NCBI GenBank assembly: GCA_945901825.1
Contig: CAMDMC010000018.1
Span: forward strand, 1 to 29,005
DNA from: Bordetella parapertussis
GTDB taxonomy: Bacteria > Pseudomonadota > Gammaproteobacteria > Burkholderiales > Burkholderiaceae_A
Length of the DNA: 29,005 nt
Direction: 5' to 3'
This document shows, piece after piece, positions 26,113-29,005 of the stretch. The position numbers and the translations under genes are program-made. The notes under the pieces were generated by a model. It was given only the letters and a program-made list of their open reading frames with translations. It ran no database searches and was not told the DNA's origin. Positions within the stretch are counted from its first letter, which is position 1. The number at the start of each line of letters is the position of its first letter.

Positions 26113-26712
26113 ATGATGGTCTTGTACTCGGGCACCACCTGCCCATTTAGTCAGCGTTGCCGCTTTGTATTGTTTGAGAAAGGGATGGACTTCGACATTC
26201 GTGATGTCGATTTATTTAATAAACCCGAAGACATTTCGGTGATGAATCCGTACGGACAGGTCCCTATTCTGGTGGAGCGTGACCTCATTCTCTACGAGTC
26301 CAACATCATTAACGAGTACATCGATGAGCGCTTTCCTCATCCTCAACTCATGCCCGCCGACCCTGTGCAACGTGCGCGTGCACGCCTGTTGCTACTGAAC
26401 TTTGAGCGCGAGCTTTTTGTGAATGTTGAACCTCTTGAAAAGCAAGACACCAAGCGCATGGACAAGGCCCGTGTGGTGGTGCGCGATCGACTCTCTCAGC
26501 TTGCGCCCGTCGTGGCCAAGTCAAAATTTATGTTGGGCGAAGATTTCTCCATGATTGATGTGGCGCTCGCCCCCCTGCTTTGGAGGCTTGAGCTCTACGG
26601 TATTGAGCTTCCGAAAGCCGCGGCCCCCGTTCTAAAGTATGCCGAGCGTATTTTTTCAAGGCCTGCTTTCTTCGAGGCCTTGACCCCTTCTGAGAAGGTT
26701 ATGCGTCGCTAG
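26113..26712 (+). CDS. sspA: Stringent starvation protein A (GST-like RNA polymerase factor)
   Basis: The 199-residue protein (212 in E. coli) has an N-terminal thioredoxin-like domain starting MMVLYSGTTCPFSQRCR, with NPYGQVPILVE and LYESNIINEYIDERFPHP, and a helical GST-like C-terminal domain. SspA binds RNA polymerase and aids stationary-phase and stress transcription. AGGGA (26099-26103) precedes the ATG. The order petABC-sspA-sspB is a recurring betaproteobacterial arrangement. Confidence 0.95.
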   Translation: MMVLYSGTTCPFSQRCRFVLFEKGMDFDIRDVDLFNKPEDISVMNPYGQVPILVERDLILYESNIINEYIDERFPHPQLMPADPVQRARARLLLLNFERELFVNVEPLEKQDTKRMDKARVVVRDRLSQLAPVVAKSKFMLGEDFSMIDVALAPLLWRLELYGIELPKAAAPVLKYAERIFSRPAFFEALTPSEKVMRR

Positions 26713-26765
26713 CCGTTGGCCCACCTAGCAACCGCCTTGTGTCCTCTTTCTACGCCAGGTAAGAC

Positions 26766-27260
26766 ATGACCGCAAGCGCAGGCGATGTAGCCTCCACCAA
26801 GCCGTACCTGGTTCGGGCCATTTACGAATGGTGCTCCGACCAAGGTTTTACGCCCTACCTTGCGGTTGCTGTAAATGACGAAACACGCGTGCCCGCGGCC
26901 CATGTTCGCAATGGCGAGATTGTTTTGAACATCAGTCCCTTGGCTACGCACCAACTCGTTATTAGCAACGAAGACGTGCGATTCTCCGCACGGTTTTCGG
27001 GTGTTGTTGAGAACCTGAAGGTGCCTATCTGCCAAATTGTTGCCATTTATGCGAAGGAAACTGGGCATGGCATGGCCTTTGATGTTTCTAAGCCCTTGGG
27101 GCTAGTCACTGATCCGCAAGGGCAAGGTTCTGAGGACGAGGATCCCCCGCCAACGGCACCATCGGGTCTTGTGGGCGTGGAGTCCTCACCCGCTCAGAAA
27201 CTAAAGGCGGTTCGGTCGACCAAGGCCTCGGGCAAGCCAAGCCTGCGCCGGGTGAAATAA
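26766..27260 (+). CDS. sspB: ClpXP protease specificity factor SspB
   Basis: The 164-residue product (165 in E. coli) begins with the folded domain KPYLVRAIYEWCSDQGFTPY, which binds ssrA tags, and includes LNISPLATHQLVI and IYAKETGHGMAF. A polar, Pro-rich linker from about residue 117 leads to the C-terminal SLRRVK, resembling the ClpX-binding tail. It tethers ssrA-tagged proteins to ClpXP. The last codons double as the -35 of the tRNA promoter. Confidence 0.95.
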   Translation: MTASAGDVASTKPYLVRAIYEWCSDQGFTPYLAVAVNDETRVPAAHVRNGEIVLNISPLATHQLVISNEDVRFSARFSGVVENLKVPICQIVAIYAKETGHGMAFDVSKPLGLVTDPQGQGSEDEDPPPTAPSGLVGVESSPAQKLKAVRSTKASGKPSLRRVK

Positions 27261-27280
27261 GGGTAATAACCCTTTAAAAT
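27252..27280 (+). promoter_or_regulatory. Candidate tRNA-Thr promoter
   Basis: GTGAAA (27252-27257, 4/6 to TTGACA) and TAAAAT (27275-27280, 5/6) are spaced by 17 bp, putting the transcript start just ahead of the tRNA at 27290. The -35 lies in the final codons of sspB. The spacer contains the inverted repeat AAGGGT (27259-27264)/ACCCTT (27269-27274), which could also act as a weak sspB terminator. Confidence 0.5.
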
Positions 27281-27289
27281 TTGCATTGC

Positions 27290-27365
27290 GCCGCGTTAGC
27301 TCAGTTGGTAGAGCAACCGCCTTGTAAGCGGTAGGTCGTCAGTTCGAATCCGACACGCGGCACCA
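27290..27365 (+). tRNA. tRNA-Thr (anticodon UGU)
   Basis: A 76-nt cloverleaf with encoded CCA. Acceptor stem GCCGCGT/ACGCGGC is fully paired. The D stem is GCTC/GAGC, the anticodon stem ACCGC/GCGGT encloses the loop CTTGTAA giving anticodon TGT, and the T loop is TTCGAAT. The T stem has one A-C mismatch, as I recall also for E. coli tRNA-Thr(UGU). It reads ACA codons. No obvious terminator follows. Confidence 0.97.
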
Positions 27366-27407
27366 GTATTGAAAAGGCCTCTCGATCTCGGGATCTTGTA
27401 GACTTGG

Positions 27408-27470
27408 AACGGCTAAAGATGAGTGAACCTGACCGACGCCCGTCTAGTCAGGCTCGAGTCTGGGGCCGTT
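27408..27470 (+). promoter_or_regulatory. Nested inverted repeats upstream of DsrE-like gene
   Basis: An inner hairpin pairs CCTGAC (27428-27433) with GTCAGG (27447-27452). An outer stem pairs AACGGC (27408-27413) with GCCGTT (27465-27470). The structure ends 6 nt before AAAGGAG (27477-27483), the ribosome binding site of the next gene. It lies between the tRNA and that gene and could be leader structure or a tRNA processing signal. Confidence 0.35.
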
Positions 27471-27491
27471 AAACATAAAGGAGACAAAGAA

Positions 27492-27914
27492 ATGAAAACA
27501 GTTAGGTCTGGACTCTTCGCCGCCTTCCTTTTAGCGGCCTCTGCTGGGGCGGTGGCAGCCGACAAGGTTCTCGTGCACATTAACGAGGGAACGGACAAGG
27601 CACCTGTGGTGCTCAACAATGTGAAAAATTTACTCGATGCCATGCCCAAAGACACCAAGGTTGTTATCGTCGGTCACGGCAAAGGAATTGACTTTATGCT
27701 CGTCGGTGCCAAAGATTCCAAAGGGAATCCCTTTGAATCCACGATGCAGACCTTGAAAGATCGCGGGGTCGAATTTCGTGCTTGTGCCAACACGTTTAGG
27801 TCGCGCAATTTGGACACCAAGACACTCTCTCCGGAGGCTACCATCGTGCCCTCAGGTGTGGCAGAGGTCGCTCGTCTGCAGTTAAAAGAGGGCTTCGCGT
27901 ACCTGAAGCCATAG
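27492..27914 (+). CDS. Exported DsrE/DsrF-like protein of unknown function
   Basis: ATG 27492 is set by AAAGGAG (27477-27483) and gives 140 aa. Residues 1-23 form a signal peptide (KTVR, a hydrophobic core, then AVAA before DKV), so the mature protein should be periplasmic. The rest resembles the DsrE/DsrF-like family (COG1416 type): VLVHINEG, VVIVGHGKGIDFML, GVEFRACANTF with the only cysteine at 98, and VPSGVAEVARLQ. Members bind or transfer sulfur in some systems, but no sulfur-oxidation genes are nearby, so function is open. It is monocistronic, or cotranscribed with tRNA-Thr. Confidence 0.85.
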   Translation: MKTVRSGLFAAFLLAASAGAVAADKVLVHINEGTDKAPVVLNNVKNLLDAMPKDTKVVIVGHGKGIDFMLVGAKDSKGNPFESTMQTLKDRGVEFRACANTFRSRNLDTKTLSPEATIVPSGVAEVARLQLKEGFAYLKP

Positions 27915-27931
27915 CCTGGTTTCTGCCTTCT

Positions 27932-27958
27932 GCTTATCCAGGGGTTCCCTGGATAAGC
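27932..27958. repeat. Perfect 12-bp inverted repeat with 3-nt loop
   Basis: GCTTATCCAGGG (27932-27943) and CCCTGGATAAGC (27947-27958) are exact reverse complements around GTT. It begins 17 bp after the DsrE-like gene stop, in the 119-bp gap before the convergent grxD. Neither strand has a T-tract after the stem, so it is not a textbook intrinsic terminator. The rest of the gap shows nothing I can name. Confidence 0.8.
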
Positions 27959-28033
27959 GTCCAGTCCTAATAACGACCGTTTAAGGCAAAAGCTATAACC
28001 CAGCATTCAGGGCCGCCGAGCATTGAATCTGGC

Positions 28034-28366
28034 TTAGGTGTTTGACGCGACAATGCCCGCGTCCTCAAAAAGCTTCTTAAGCTCGCCCGAGTCGTGCATC
28101 TCGCCCATGATGTCCGAGCCACCAATAAACTCGCCCTTCACATACAACTGGGGAACGGTTGGCCAGCTGGCAAAATCTTTCACAGCCTGCCTTACCTCGT
28201 CGTCTTCAAGCACATTCACGGTTGCAACCTGAGTGACACCACAAGACTTCAATAACTGGATGGCGCGACTGGAGAAGCCGCACTGCGGCGACTGCGCTGT
28301 TCCTTTCATGAAAAGCACAACCGGGTTGTCATGAATGGTCTGAGCAACAAATGCTTTGGCGTCCAT
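28034..28366 (-). CDS. grxD: Monothiol glutaredoxin, Grx4 family
   Basis: The 110-residue protein (115 in E. coli) has the CGFS active site with Cys29, the preceding MKGTAQSPQ, and the glutathione-binding stretches WPTVPQLYVKGEFIGG and SDIM. These proteins carry and transfer [2Fe-2S] clusters, often with BolA partners. AAAGGAG lies upstream on the minus strand. It follows prmC in the same direction with a 94-bp gap, a common betaproteobacterial pairing. Confidence 0.95.
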   Translation of the reverse strand: MDAKAFVAQTIHDNPVVLFMKGTAQSPQCGFSSRAIQLLKSCGVTQVATVNVLEDDEVRQAVKDFASWPTVPQLYVKGEFIGGSDIMGEMHDSGELKKLFEDAGIVASNT

Positions 28367-28460
28367 GGCCGAAGCTCCTTTCGAACAAACGTAAGTTAAG
28401 CGTTAATTAAAAGAGACTGCTGCCACAGTTGACCTCGTCGCAGCAAACACCGTGACAGAA

Positions 28461-29005
28461 TCATAGACGACCTAGGACATAACGGGGGCGTCCAGCCAGG
28501 TCGGTCATGGGTGTAATGTGCGAAAACCCCGCATTTTGAAAGCAGCCTACCACCCACTGCTGCTGACGGTTGCCATGCTCGACCGCGAAAAGGCCTCCGG
28601 CTGCGAGGCAGGCTAGGGCCTGCATGCCCAGCTCGCGCAGATCATTCATACCATCTTGACTCGGGCGAGAACCCGTAAGTGCGAAGGCGGGCTCCCACCC
28701 GAGCTCTCCCGAGAGAAACTCCGGGTCTTCAATTCCCACATAAGGCGGGTTTGAGACAACAAGGTCAAAGCCGCCTGTCCTTTCGGGCTCGGGCAGGGCT
28801 GCCGTCCACGAACCTTGAAAAAGATGAACATGGGCGCCAAGCCATGCGGCATTGTTGCGGGCGAGTCGAAGGGCGCTCTCTGACAGGTCCGTGGCGTAGG
28901 TGCGAACAGCAATGCCTCGCGCTTGGAGTTCAAGGGAAAGGGTGACTGCCAGGCATCCCGAGCCAGTGCCAAGGTCAAGAAGGCGCAAGGGTGATCCAGT
29001 CGCGA
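28461..29005 (-). CDS. prmC: Release factor glutamine methyltransferase, N-terminus outside window
   Basis: The frame runs off the window edge, so the true start is not visible; 181 codons remain. The SAM-binding motif LLDLGTGSGCLA and the catalytic NPPY in LVVSNPPYVGIED identify PrmC (HemK), which N5-methylates the Gln of the GGQ motif in release factors RF1 and RF2. The C-terminal GRPRYVLGRL is typical. A TTG at 28988 falls inside the SAM domain and is not the start. The gene lies upstream of grxD on the minus strand. Confidence 0.94.
   Translation of the reverse strand, partial: ATGSPLRLLDLGTGSGCLAVTLSLELQARGIAVRTYATDLSESALRLARNNAAWLGAHVHLFQGSWTAALPEPERTGGFDLVVSNPPYVGIEDPEFLSGELGWEPAFALTGSRPSQDGMNDLRELGMQALACLAAGGLFAVEHGNRQQQWVVGCFQNAGFSHITPMTDLAGRPRYVLGRL

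Noticed and set aside
1..29005. Mobile elements, CRISPR arrays, prophage or defence genes
   Set aside because: I saw no transposase, integrase, repeat-spacer array or nuclease; gene order is conserved housekeeping throughout.

Overview
This window is a housekeeping chromosomal segment from a betaproteobacterium, most likely order Burkholderiales. The evidence is gene order and protein families: tuf followed by the complete S10-spc-alpha ribosomal supercluster, a his-HIT-tatABC block, a DegS-like protease, petABC followed by sspAB, and grxD next to prmC. The Rieske, cytochrome b and SspA/SspB proteins also look betaproteobacterial. Genus cannot be fixed from the sequence.

Layout. 1-149 is the 3' end of tuf, closed by an intrinsic terminator. 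226-14802 (+) is the ribosomal supercluster: rpsJ, rplCDWB, rpsS, rplV, rpsC, rplP, rpmC, rpsQ; then rplNXE, rpsNH, rplFR, rpsE, rpmD, rplO, secY; then infA, rpmJ, rpsMKD, rpoA, rplQ. Genes are tightly packed, with notable non-coding spacers only at rpsJ-rplC (162 bp), rpsQ-rplN (312 bp, the S10/spc boundary) and rpsK-rpsD (116 bp). 14840-19721 holds histidine biosynthesis: hisC on the minus strand, divergent from hisB-hisH-hisA-hisF-hisIE on the plus strand, with hisI and hisE fused. A HIT-family hydrolase and tatABC continue on the plus strand to 21731. A membrane-anchored DegS-like protease (minus) meets tatC tail to tail with overlapping stop codons. petABC (cytochrome bc1), sspA and sspB follow on the plus strand, then tRNA-Thr(UGU) and a small exported DsrE-like protein. 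The window ends with grxD and a prmC cut by the edge, both on minus.

Functional links. The first half builds the ribosome, the Sec channel and the RNA polymerase alpha subunit. The middle makes histidine from PRPP-derived intermediates; hisG and hisD are not here. The Tat translocase sits just upstream of petA, whose product carries a twin-arginine signal and joins cytochromes b and c1 in the bc1 complex.

I found no mobile element, CRISPR array, defence system or clearly novel multi-gene system. The items most worth checking are non-coding: a switch-like pair of overlapping hairpins before petC, a perfect 12-bp inverted repeat after the DsrE-like gene, 30-bp-phased direct repeats at the hisC/hisB divergence, possible leaderless starts at hisB and the DegS-like gene, and ribosomal spacers that may have taken over autoregulation. 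The HisIE fusion is the main protein-level oddity.
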